Assembly: GCA_900550165.1 (NCBI GenBank)
Contig: URQY01000025.1
Span: 1 to 26,753 of the forward strand
DNA length: 26,753 bases
Source of the DNA: an uncultured Eubacteriales bacterium
GTDB lineage: Bacteria > Bacillota > Clostridia > Oscillospirales > Oscillospiraceae
Direction: 5' to 3'
Of this stretch, positions 14,533 through 21,638 are shown in pieces. The position numbers and the translations under genes were made by a program. Within the stretch, counting starts at the first letter, position 1. Every line of letters begins with the position of its first letter. Under the pieces are notes generated by a model. That model worked only from the letters and a program-made list of their open reading frames with translations, searched no databases and was not told where the DNA came from.

Positions 14533-15840
14533 ATGGCGGCAATCGTACTCTTTTGCGCGGCGCTGCTCGTGTGCGTGGTGCTGAAGGTGAATATCCTTTA
14601 CGCGCTGGCGGCGGGGCTCGTGATCTTCACGCTGTATGGAAAAAAGCAGGGCTTTTCGTGGCGAGAGCTGGGGGAAATGATCGTCTCCGGCGTGAAGACG
14701 TCGACGAGCGTGCTGCTCGTGTTCCCGCTTATCGGGATGCTGACGGCCTTCTGGCGCGCGTGCGGCGCACTGCCGCTCATCATCTGCTGCGCGGTGGACC
14801 TTATCCGGCCGGAGATCCTGGTGCTGATGACGTTTTTGCTCAACTGCGGCGTGTCTGTTCTGACGGGCACGGCCTTCGGCACGGCGGCGACGATGGGGAC
14901 CATCTGTGTGAGTGTCGGCGTTTCGATGGGCATGGACCCGGTGCTGCTCGGCGGCGCGATGCTTGCAGGGGTATACTTCGGCGACCGCTGCTCGCCGGTA
15001 TCGACAAGCGCGCTGCTCGTGAGCGAGCTGACGGGGACCGACATTTACGACAATATCCGCCGCATGGTCAAAACGGCGCTCGTGCCGTTTCTGCTGAGCT
15101 GCGGTATCTTTCTGCTGCTGGGACTTTCGGGAGGGGACGGCGGCGCGCGGGCGGACCTGTGGCCGCTCTACGGGCGCGAGATGACGCTCACCTGGGTCAT
15201 GTGCCTGCCGGCGGTGCTCATTTTTGTGCTGTCGCTGCTGCACGTGAAGGTCAAGCGCGCGATGGCGGCAAGCATTCTCGCGTCCGTGCTGCTGTGCATT
15301 TTTGTGCGGCATCTGGATGCGCTGACGCTCCTGAAGACCGCTGTTTTCGGCTACACGGCGGCGGACGCGGAGGTCGGCGCGATGCTCAACGGCGGCGGGA
15401 TGCTCTCGATGCTGCGCCTGATGCTCATTATCACGATCTCGTCGGCCTATTCCGGCATTTTTCGCAGGACCGGGCTGCTCGATGGGCTGTGCGGCCGCAT
15501 TGCCTCGCTGAGTGAGAAGACCTCACCCTACTGCGCGACGCTGGTGACGGCGACGCTTGCCTCGCTTGTCGCGTGCAACCAGACGCTGACGATCATCCTG
15601 ACGCATCAGCTCTGCGCGCAGACGCAGCAGGACGCGCGTGAGCTTGCGCTGGACCTTGAAAATACGGCCGTGGTCATCGCGCCGCTCGTGCCGTGGTCGA
15701 TCGCGGGCGCAACGCCGCTTTCGACCGTCGGCGCACCGATGGCGGGGATGGCGCTGGCGTGCTTTTTGTATCTTCTGCCGCTGTGTGAGCTCGTGCGGCG
15801 GACCGCGGAGCAGCGCCGCACGGCAAAGACAAAAAAGTGA
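14533..15840 (+). CDS. NhaC-family Na+/H+ antiporter-type transporter
   Basis: A 435-aa membrane protein with about eleven hydrophobic segments. The conserved core (PF03553) runs from residue 105 to 185: GTAFGTAATMGTICVSVG, then GMDPVLLGGAMLAGVYFGDRC, SPVSTSALLVSELTGTDIYD. The paired GTAFGT and GDRCSP blocks are characteristic of NhaC-like antiporters, which exchange cytoplasmic sodium or organic cations/anions for protons. A second related block, ACNQTLTIILTHQL and APLVPWSIAGA, is at the C-terminal end. The start ATG 14533 has GGAGGAGG upstream at good spacing. It is a single-gene unit ending in a hairpin. Control by the divergent LysR gene is likely from layout. Some family members carry dicarboxylates or amino acids, so sodium is not proven. 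Confidence 0.9.
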   Translation: MAAIVLFCAALLVCVVLKVNILYALAAGLVIFTLYGKKQGFSWRELGEMIVSGVKTSTSVLLVFPLIGMLTAFWRACGALPLIICCAVDLIRPEILVLMTFLLNCGVSVLTGTAFGTAATMGTICVSVGVSMGMDPVLLGGAMLAGVYFGDRCSPVSTSALLVSELTGTDIYDNIRRMVKTALVPFLLSCGIFLLLGLSGGDGGARADLWPLYGREMTLTWVMCLPAVLIFVLSLLHVKVKRAMAASILASVLLCIFVRHLDALTLLKTAVFGYTAADAEVGAMLNGGGMLSMLRLMLIITISSAYSGIFRRTGLLDGLCGRIASLSEKTSPYCATLVTATLASLVACNQTLTIILTHQLCAQTQQDARELALDLENTAVVIAPLVPWSIAGATPLSTVGAPMAGMALACFLYLLPLCELVRRTAEQRRTAKTKK

Positions 15841-15848
15841 AGAGAACA

Positions 15849-15880
15849 CAAGGAGCCCTCACGGATGGGAGGGCTCCTTG
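15849..15880 (+). terminator. Terminator-like hairpin after the NhaC-type gene
   Basis: CAAGGAGCCCTC (15849-15860) pairs exactly with GAGGGCTCCTTG (15869-15880), loop of 8. The following CTTTG is a poor U-run. The next 100 bases to 15984 hold no gene that I can see. Confidence 0.75.
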
Positions 15881-15984
15881 CTTTGCAGGACGATCGAAAG
15901 AGAAACGCGGGTGCTCCTGACTATGCAGGCTGTCCCTTTGGTGCGCATCGCGGGCGCACGTTCTGATGCCGATAGATCGAAGTC

Positions 15985-16536
15985 TTATCCTGCGCTGCGG
16001 CTGCGCGCGATGCTGACAAAATAGCATACCCCGACGGCCAGATAGACCAGTACCGAGCCGAGACCTTGCGCTTCCCGAAGATAGGCGCCCCAGAGCATGG
16101 GAACGCAGTATTGCCCGGCCGTCGAATTGATGCAGTAGTCACCCATGGTGGCTAAGAAGATGAGCGCGGACAAAAGCGCATAGGCGGTCGTAAACGGTGC
16201 GAGATAGGACTTTTTGCAATACAGCGTCAGCCAGAGCAGAATGAGCGTGATCACGACGCAGACGAGACTCTGGAAAAACAGCAGCGCTCCGACCAAAGAG
16301 TCCTTTGCGAGGAGCACAAGGCTGTAAGAGGTGCCGTCTCCGGTTTCTTTCATCCAGAAGCCGCCGGATGCCATGTTCTGCTGCAGCCAAGTGATCAGGG
16401 GCGATCCGTCGGCCGGATCGACGAGCGCCAGCTGCGAGCGGAGCGCGAACGCAAAAAGCAGCGGTACTAAGACAGCAGCGGCGAGCGCGGCAAATAGAAT
16501 CTTCTTACGCGACTTCATTGCGCCGGACGATTGCAT
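15985..16536 (-). CDS. Unknown membrane protein, 183 aa
   Basis: Not recognised. It has four predicted membrane segments: about residues 13-31, 72-103, 112-131 and 156-175. An extracellular-type loop between the first and second (residues 35-70) is rich in Gly, Ser and Trp (GGFWMKETGDGTSYS), and a loop holding two Cys (YCINSTAGQYCV) lies before the last segment. The N-terminus is basic (KSRKKILF) and the C-terminus ends SIARSRSAG, so both ends probably face the cytoplasm. The start ATG 16536 has AAGGGGGATGACCT upstream. It is the second gene of a two-gene operon, 92 bp after the 59-aa gene. No catalytic motif is visible. Confidence 0.8.
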   Translation of the reverse strand: MQSSGAMKSRKKILFAALAAAVLVPLLFAFALRSQLALVDPADGSPLITWLQQNMASGGFWMKETGDGTSYSLVLLAKDSLVGALLFFQSLVCVVITLILLWLTLYCKKSYLAPFTTAYALLSALIFLATMGDYCINSTAGQYCVPMLWGAYLREAQGLGSVLVYLAVGVCYFVSIARSRSAG

Positions 16537-16628
16537 AGGTCATCCCCCTTTTTATGAATTGCTGAACCGTCAGCAAACGGATTGAAAGGCGCTCTTGGTC
16601 CATTCTTCTGTTTTTTGTCGGCGCTCTT

Positions 16629-16808
16629 TTACCGGCAGAGCTCCTCGTCCGCGTAGTCGCTGCAATCTTCCTCTGCAAGGCAGCGCTTTTTGCGGCGTTC
16701 GATGGCTTCGCCGATATCGCACCAGCTTCCGATGATCAGGCAAACGAGCGCGCAGAACGCAAGCCCCGCGGCTACCAGCTTCAATACCAACCGAGCAGTT
16801 TTTCCCAT
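16629..16808 (-). CDS. Unknown single-pass membrane protein, 59 aa
   Basis: Not recognised. The sequence MGKTARLVLKLVAAGLAFCA continues into one hydrophobic segment (residues 7-27), then a charged tail with ERRKKR followed by an acidic, Cys-containing end (CLAEEDCSDYADEELCR). Six Cys are spread over the protein (19, 23, 30, 43, 49, 58). The GGAGG site lies 10 bases before ATG 16808 and a strong extended -10 promoter precedes it, which supports a real gene despite its size. It is the first gene of an operon with the 183-aa membrane protein, so the two may act together at the membrane. Confidence 0.8.
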   Translation of the reverse strand: MGKTARLVLKLVAAGLAFCALVCLIIGSWCDIGEAIERRKKRCLAEEDCSDYADEELCR

Positions 16809-16841
16809 AGCAGGTTTACCTCCTTGTTGTGTTGTACTGGC

Positions 16842-16871
16842 ATTATATCACGGCTTGCTTGCGGTTTACAA
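16842..16871 (-). promoter_or_regulatory. Promoter of the two-gene membrane protein operon
   Basis: -35 TTGTAA (16871-16866), 18-bp spacer, -10 TATAAT (16847-16842) preceded by TGA, an extended -10. Confidence 0.82.
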
Positions 16872-16913
16872 CTGCTATTTGTGCGGTCCGATCGGCCGCC
16901 ATCCATTATCATT

Positions 16914-16954
16914 AAACGCACAGAGACTCAAACGAGTCGGCTGTGCGTTTTTTC
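16914..16954. terminator. Orphan terminator hairpin left of the IS110 element
   Basis: AAACGCACAG (16914-16923) pairs with CTGTGCGTTT (16941-16950), with an inner ACTC/GAGT stem and then TTT. No + strand gene ends here, so it may mark the end of a gene lost when the mobile element arrived, or insulate the promoter at 16842-16871. The rest of the gap to 17026 holds an isolated ribosome-site-like GGAGGTGAG near 16976-16984 with no clear gene behind it. Confidence 0.7.
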
Positions 16955-17026
16955 TTTACTACAACCCCATAGGACGGAGGTGAGACTGACGGGAAAGTAC
17001 CGCTAGCACAGACCGGCTATAATTTG

Positions 17027-18220
17027 TCAAGCCGAAATCTCATTTGGGATATAGGGCGTGTAGGCCTTGTTGTCTCTCATAACGGCGTAAATGATGGAGA
17101 CCATCTTCCTGCAGGCATGGCCCACAGATGCCATATAGGGCTTCCCTTCATCTCGTTTTTTCTGGAAATAAAGCTTCAGCGCCGGATCGTGAAGCACCGC
17201 CGATGAAGCCGCCAGCCAAATGGCGTGCCGCAAATAAGGCGAGCCTCGTTTGGACATACGGTTTCTGACGCCGTTGTATTCGCCGGACTGCCGCATGGTT
17301 GGATCGATCCCCGCGTAAGCGGCAAGTTTTGCCGCGGAGGAAAAACGGCTGATGTCTCCGATCTCGCTGAGGATGTACGCGCCAAGGGTCGGGCCGATGC
17401 CGGTGATAGTAGTGATCGGCGTGTCCAGGGTCTCCATGATCTCGGCGATCTTGCGATCCATTTCCCTGACCTGTTGTTTTAAGAAATCGAGGTGCTTTGC
17501 GTAAAGTCGGATCATCGTGCTGAAAACATCGCCGGCCATGGCGAAGCCAAAGGAATTGCGCGCAAGCTCCTGAAGCTCCTGCGCTTTCGCCATGCGGAAA
17601 CGCTTGCGGCTGGAGACTTCGATGAGATGACAGAGATCCCCAAGAGGCATCTCGGATAATTCCTTTGGCGTAGGACAGGTTTGCAAGATTGCCATGGAGG
17701 TGTCGCTAAACATATTGGTAAAAGCTGTTTCGTATTCAGGAAAGACCTGATCCAGCAGGGCAACGACCTTCCGCTTAACGTCCGCCTGCATGGAAACGAT
17801 GGCGTGCCGTCCACGGCACAGCTCCCGCAGCTCATAAATGTTTTCGGGATGCAGGGTAGACTCGGAGAAGTGTCCGAAACGAATCACCTCTGCGATGAGC
17901 AGGGCATCCCTCGGATCTGTTTTGGCCTGACGGATATAGAAACTGCGGATGGAGTTGGTCTGCACCGGGTTGATGACCTGAACACGGAAGCCCTCCTTCT
18001 GAAGTCTGGTAAAAAGAGCGAGCCAGTAGTGTCCGGTGGCCTCCATTGCAAAGGAAACCTCGTCAAGCGGCAGTTTGGCCTTGGCGAGCATGGCCAGCAG
18101 CCGATTGTACCCGGAGCAGTTGTTGGTGAAGGAAAACGGCTTGATGATGACGGTGCCCTCGCCGTCAATCACCGCTGCCTCGTGCTTTCTCTTGGCAATG
18201 TCGATCCCAACGATGTACAT
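17027..18220 (-). CDS. IS110-family transposase (DEDD recombinase)
   Basis: A 397-aa protein. The N-terminal RuvC-like domain (PF01548) has Asp7 (VGIDIAK), Glu60 (AMEATGHYW) and Asp102/Asp105 (KTDPRDA), the expected DEDD set. The C-terminal Transposase_20 domain (PF02371) contains TITGIGPTLGAYILSEIGDI and the MRQSGEYNG block with the likely nucleophile Ser312. All motifs are intact and the length is normal, so the enzyme looks functional. The start ATG 18220 is chosen because GAGGAG lies eight bases upstream and MYIVGIDIAK is the family's usual beginning; the frame extends 30 codons further into what is probably the guide RNA region. In IS110 elements this enzyme acts with a bridge RNA to pair donor and target DNA. 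Confidence 0.96.
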   Translation of the reverse strand: MYIVGIDIAKRKHEAAVIDGEGTVIIKPFSFTNNCSGYNRLLAMLAKAKLPLDEVSFAMEATGHYWLALFTRLQKEGFRVQVINPVQTNSIRSFYIRQAKTDPRDALLIAEVIRFGHFSESTLHPENIYELRELCRGRHAIVSMQADVKRKVVALLDQVFPEYETAFTNMFSDTSMAILQTCPTPKELSEMPLGDLCHLIEVSSRKRFRMAKAQELQELARNSFGFAMAGDVFSTMIRLYAKHLDFLKQQVREMDRKIAEIMETLDTPITTITGIGPTLGAYILSEIGDISRFSSAAKLAAYAGIDPTMRQSGEYNGVRNRMSKRGSPYLRHAIWLAASSAVLHDPALKLYFQKKRDEGKPYMASVGHACRKMVSIIYAVMRDNKAYTPYIPNEISA

Positions 18221-18224
18221 AGTG

Positions 18225-18416
18225 CAGGCTCCTCTCATGTTCAAATTACGGACATTCCTCGTGCTGCTGAAGGTCACAACCTGTTGCGAGATTAGAAGAA
18301 AGCGATCCATCGCCCCGACATCCGGCTCATAAGTGACATCCCACAGGGCAGAGGTTCCAGTCTGTGCGCAGTAGACTTGGCTACAAAGATAGAAGCAGGA
18401 AATTCTCTGTCCGCAT
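18225..18416 (-). ncRNA. Probable bridge (seek) RNA of the IS110 element
   Basis: The non-coding region upstream of the transposase is where IS110-group elements encode the bridge RNA. An extended -10 TGATATAAT (18431-18423) gives a start near 18416. The RNA could form GTAG-CCAAGT-CTAC (18384-18371). A loop follows, closed by CACAG/CTGTG (18366-18362, 18346-18342). A third loop of about 25 nt is closed by CTCG/CGAG (18290-18287, 18261-18258). GCACAGACTGG (18367-18357) matches GCACAGACCGG on the + strand at 17006-17016, just beyond the other end of the element. It could therefore pair with the transposase-sense strand of that flank, as a right-target guide would. The exact boundaries are guesses. 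Confidence 0.6.
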
Positions 18417-18422
18417 GAGGAT

Positions 18423-18431
18423 ATTATATCA
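18423..18431 (-). promoter_or_regulatory. Extended -10 element at the IS110 left end
   Basis: TGATATAAT with no good -35 upstream. A TTGACA (17030-17025) overlaps the transposase stop near the other end. Joining of the two ends in a circular form would bring them close, a known trait of this family; the spacing here, about 14-17 bp, depends on the unknown ends. Confidence 0.55.
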
Positions 18432-18440
18432 TCGCTCCCT

Positions 18441-18697
18441 CAAGGGGCGTTGATACCGGTTTTGAAGGTGTTTTGTGGGGAGATATCCCCGTTCGAAAAT
18501 ATAACAAGATAAAGGGCCGCAGTCGCAAGCGCCCGCAGCCCGCCCACAAAGCCCCGCAGTGCGGGGCTTTTTCGCGCTTTCCAAAGCGCAGTCTATTTCA
18601 GCACATTTCAGAAAAACCGCAGTCTGGTTTCCAAAAAGGCACGGTGTTTCCGGCACTCGCGCCCCTTTTGACCGACGGCAAGGAAAGGAGAACACCG
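18441..18697 (+). other. Non-coding region before the mobilisation genes, candidate oriT
   Basis: No gene is seen. It holds three hairpins: GGGGA-GATA-TCCCC (18477-18490), AAAGCCCCGC-AGT-GCGGGGCTTT followed by TT (18548-18572, terminator-like) and GCGCTTT-CC-AAAGCGC (18574-18589). A sequence ATAACAAGATAAAGGG lies between the first two. A transfer origin normally lies directly upstream of the relaxosome and relaxase genes, which start at 18698, so this is the best candidate. The nick site cannot be named from sequence alone. Confidence 0.45.
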
Positions 18698-19135
18698 ATG
18701 GAAGAAAAAGTGAAAAAGAAAACGACATTCTGGCTCCCGCCCGACATAATCGACCGCATGGACGGCTGGCTGAAAGCTGATAACTGCCGCAGCCGCAATG
18801 AATTCGTAGAAAAGGCCCTGCGGTTCTACATGGGCTATCTCGGCACGGAGGACAACACCGCCTACATCTCCCAAGCCATCCTCACCGCTATTCAGGGTAC
18901 GCTGGACGACAACAATAACCGTCTGCGGACGATCCTCTTCAAGTGCGCGGTGGAGCTGAATATGCTCTGCCACACCATCGCCGCGCACTTTCGTACCGAT
19001 CCTATCCACACGCGGGAGTTGCGCGGCTTTGCGGTGGATGAGGTGAAGCGCACCAATGGTCAGGTGAGTTTTGAGAGCGCAGTGCATCAGCAGCGCCGCA
19101 TTGAGCCGGAGGATGAATGGCCCGGATCGTACTGA
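18698..19135 (+). CDS. RHH-domain plasmid mobilisation (MobC-like) relaxosome protein
   Basis: A 145-aa protein. The N-terminus (KKTTFWLPPDIIDRMDGWLK, then CRSRNEFVEKALRFYMGYL) is a ribbon-helix-helix DNA-binding domain of the sort that binds oriT. The remaining 95 residues are mostly helical with ELNMLCHTIAAHF, which resembles the C-terminal part of relaxosome accessory proteins. The start ATG 18698 follows GGAAAGGAGAACACCG. The gene overlaps the relaxase by 19 bp, so they are made together. Its expected role is to bend or mark the transfer origin and recruit the relaxase. The assignment rests on the fold plus the relaxase partner; it could also act as an autorepressor of the operon. Confidence 0.85.
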   Translation: MEEKVKKKTTFWLPPDIIDRMDGWLKADNCRSRNEFVEKALRFYMGYLGTEDNTAYISQAILTAIQGTLDDNNNRLRTILFKCAVELNMLCHTIAAHFRTDPIHTRELRGFAVDEVKRTNGQVSFESAVHQQRRIEPEDEWPGSY

Positions 19136-20709
19136 TCTCCCCCTACCTCAAGGGCGGACAGAACGCCGCGAAGCTGGCCCAGCGTACTCGCTATGTCGCT
19201 ACCCGTCCCGGCGTGGAGCTGTTGGCGGATGAGCGCAGTACACTCCCCGCCACAAAAAAGCAGCAGGAATTCATCGCACGGCTGCTGAAGTCCTTCCCCT
19301 CCTGCTGGGAACTCATTGAGTACGAGGAATATCTGGATCACCCCACCCAGGGCAACGCCTCCGCGTTTATCCAGCAGGTGCAGGAGAATTATCTGGAGGC
19401 ACTGGATCAAAAGGAAAATTTCATCGACTACATCTCCCACCGCCCCGGTGTCCAGAAGGACGGCGAGCACGGGCTGTGGGATGCGGACGGCAAAGTGCAA
19501 AATCTCGCGCAGGCGGTACGGGAGGTGGCGGAGCACACCGGAAATGTGTGGACGCCGGTGGTGGCGCTGCGCCGTGAGGACGCGGAGCGGCTTGGCTACG
19601 ACAGCGCGGAAAACTGGCAGGCGCTGGTCAAGGCGTCTGCCAACGACATCGCGGCGGCGTACAAGATACAATCGGACAACCTGCGCTGGTATGCCGCCTT
19701 TCATCGCAAGCCGAAGCAGGTGCACATTCACATGATCGTGTTCTCGACCGATCCCCGCGAGGGCTATCTCACGAAAGAAGGCATCCGGCAGGTGAAATCC
19801 GTCTTCGCCAGACGGATCTACCACGCGGATCGGATGCACATCTACCAGCAAAAAGACACCGCGCGACAGGAGCTCCAGACGCAGACCCGCAAGGCCATGC
19901 TGGAATGCATCGCGCAGCTGGAGCATGGCACGTCGGATAACCCGCGTCTGGAGCAGCTCACCGAGGAGCTGGCGGAACGCCTACTGACGGTCAAGGGCCG
20001 AAAGGTCTACTGTTACCTGCCGCCAAGGGTCAAGGCCATCGTAGACACCATTGTGGAGGGGCTGGCGAAGGACGAGCGAGTATCTGCCGCCTATGGAACA
20101 TGGCAGACGCTCTACGAGCAGGTGTGTCTGGACTACGATCAGCGGCCGCCCAAGCGTCTGCCGCTCTCCCAGCAAAAGGAGTTCCGGAGCGTCCGCAACA
20201 TGGTCATTCAGGAAACGCTGCAATGGATGGCGGAACGGCAGAGGGGTGTGGATGCGCGGAGATTTTCTGCCATGCTGACGGAATCCATTTCGCCTGAGAA
20301 TTCCTCGGCGGCCACGAAAGTCAAAGTGGAATCGATAGAGCCATCTATACCGACGCAGCCCCAAGCCCCAAATACACCAGCACCTTCCACGGAAGATTCC
20401 GGCTCCGCTGATGCTGCCGCCTCCAAAGGTACCGCGCCGCCCGTGGGCGAAATGACTCCGACGCACTCACAGCCATCCGGTCAAGCAGGGCAAACCGCAC
20501 CGGCAGGAGCAGATTATCGTGCCCCCACGGTGGGCGAAACCGTTGTGCGGATGCTGCATCACATGAGCAGAATTTTTGAGGACAACAGCAAGATCGACCA
20601 GATCCACCGCGGCTTGCAGATCGACCGCAAGCGCCGACAGGAATTGCAGCGCAAGCGGCTGGCGATGGGACACAAGCCGGACGATCATGAAGAGCAGACA
20701 TTCAGATAG
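19117..20709 (+). CDS. MobP3-type relaxase
   Basis: A 530-aa protein. Residues 1-30 (MARIVLISPYLKGGQNAAKL and RTRYVATRPG) match the start of the MobP3 group. A block around 145-195 (WTPVVALRREDAERLGY...NLRWYAAFHRKP) leads to the metal-binding HIH at residues 203-205 (QVHIHMIVFS). After residue 390 the protein is a low-complexity Pro/Ser/Thr/Ala linker (to about 465), followed by a basic C-terminal helix (KIDQIHRGLQIDRKRRQELQ). It would nick the transfer origin and pilot single-stranded DNA. The coupling protein two genes downstream completes a mobilisation module. The start ATG 19117 lies inside the end of the RHH gene. The family name comes from recognition of the N-terminal and HIH blocks. 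Confidence 0.92.
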   Translation: MARIVLISPYLKGGQNAAKLAQRTRYVATRPGVELLADERSTLPATKKQQEFIARLLKSFPSCWELIEYEEYLDHPTQGNASAFIQQVQENYLEALDQKENFIDYISHRPGVQKDGEHGLWDADGKVQNLAQAVREVAEHTGNVWTPVVALRREDAERLGYDSAENWQALVKASANDIAAAYKIQSDNLRWYAAFHRKPKQVHIHMIVFSTDPREGYLTKEGIRQVKSVFARRIYHADRMHIYQQKDTARQELQTQTRKAMLECIAQLEHGTSDNPRLEQLTEELAERLLTVKGRKVYCYLPPRVKAIVDTIVEGLAKDERVSAAYGTWQTLYEQVCLDYDQRPPKRLPLSQQKEFRSVRNMVIQETLQWMAERQRGVDARRFSAMLTESISPENSSAATKVKVESIEPSIPTQPQAPNTPAPSTEDSGSADAAASKGTAPPVGEMTPTHSQPSGQAGQTAPAGADYRAPTVGETVVRMLHHMSRIFEDNSKIDQIHRGLQIDRKRRQELQRKRLAMGHKPDDHEEQTFR

Positions 20710-20738
20710 CACAAAGCAGAATTTTGAAAGGAAACATC

Positions 20739-21638
20739 ATGAGCAAATTTATCTATTTCACGCCGGAGGAAAAAGCACGGGCGCAGAACACGGATCTCGT
20801 GTCGCTGCTGCGTGCCCAGGGCGAACGACCCGTGCGCTCCGGTCGGGAGTTCCGTACCCCCAACGATCCCAGCATCACCGTGCGGGGCAACAAATGGTTT
20901 GATCACTCCGCGCGCGTCGGCGGCTACGCCGTCAGCTTCGTCCAGCGCTATTACCGTCTCCCTTATCCGGAGGCGGTTTTGCTTTTGCTGGGCAGAAAGA
21001 ACAGAAAAACATATGAACAGGCAAAGCCTGTGAATGAAGTTCCAAAGGCTTTCGCGCTGCCGGAGCCTTACGGAACCATGCGGCGTATGTATGCCTACCT
21101 CATGCGTCAGCGCCACATTGACCGCGAGGTTATTTCCGCCTTCGTACATGAAAAGCTGCTCTACGAGGACAAGCATCACAACTGCGTTTTCGTGGGGAAG
21201 GATGGCAGCGGTGAGGCCAAGCACGCGCACATCCGCAGTACCAACAGCGAGGGACGGGTGTTCCGCATGAACATTGAGGGCAGCGCAAGTGAGCACTGCT
21301 TCCACAAAAGCGGGACCGACAAGTCCCTCTATGTGTTCGAGGCTCCTATCGACCTTCTGTCCCACATTACCCTCTATCCCTACGGCTGGCAGGAGCACAG
21401 CTACGTTGCCTGCTGCGGGCTCTCCATCCAGCCGGTGCTGGAGCGGCTGCGGCAGAATCCGAAGCTGGACATGGTGTACCTGTGCCTCGACAACGATGAC
21501 GCGGGCAACGACGCCTGCGACCGTATGACGGATACGCTGGAGGACATGGGCTTGGATGTGGAGCGTCTCTGCCCGGTGCGCAAGGACTGGAATGACGATC
21601 TCTGCGCCAAATTCGAGAGGAAGGAGAAAGACGCATGA
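20739..21638 (+). CDS. DUF3991/Toprim-domain protein (mobile-element primase-like)
   Basis: A 299-aa protein. Residues 10-88 resemble the CHC2-like DNA-binding region without its cysteines (WFDHSARVGGYAVSFVQRYY...YPEAVLLLLG), the mark of DUF3991. A Toprim domain follows with the catalytic Glu201 (VFEAPIDLLSH) and the DNDDAG metal site at 251-256. A short acidic-basic tail (WNDDLCAKFERKEKD) ends the protein. Proteins of this kind on mobilisable elements are thought to prime replication of transferred single-stranded DNA. The start ATG 20739 with GAAAGG upstream is preferred to an in-frame TTG 15 bp before. It overlaps the coupling-protein gene by 4 bp (ATGA). Confidence 0.9.
   Translation: MSKFIYFTPEEKARAQNTDLVSLLRAQGERPVRSGREFRTPNDPSITVRGNKWFDHSARVGGYAVSFVQRYYRLPYPEAVLLLLGRKNRKTYEQAKPVNEVPKAFALPEPYGTMRRMYAYLMRQRHIDREVISAFVHEKLLYEDKHHNCVFVGKDGSGEAKHAHIRSTNSEGRVFRMNIEGSASEHCFHKSGTDKSLYVFEAPIDLLSHITLYPYGWQEHSYVACCGLSIQPVLERLRQNPKLDMVYLCLDNDDAGNDACDRMTDTLEDMGLDVERLCPVRKDWNDDLCAKFERKEKDA

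Larger units (their letters stand above)
17025..18440 (-). mobile_element. IS110-family insertion sequence, approximate extent
   Basis: One full-length transposase gene with about 210 bp of non-coding sequence upstream of it and a short downstream end, the layout of the IS110 group. This family has no terminal inverted repeats and makes little or no target duplication, so the ends cannot be fixed by eye. The right end lies shortly after the stop codon at 17027. The left end is probably just upstream of TGATATAAT (18431-18423). Confidence 0.85.

Noticed and set aside
16824..17006. 60-aa plus-strand frame left of the IS110 element
   Set aside because: It crosses a terminator hairpin and an opposing promoter, has no ribosome site, and its product has no recognisable feature.
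18221..18310. N-terminal extension of the transposase
   Set aside because: Family members start at MYIVGIDIAK-like sequence with GAGGAG upstream, and the extension falls in the probable bridge RNA.
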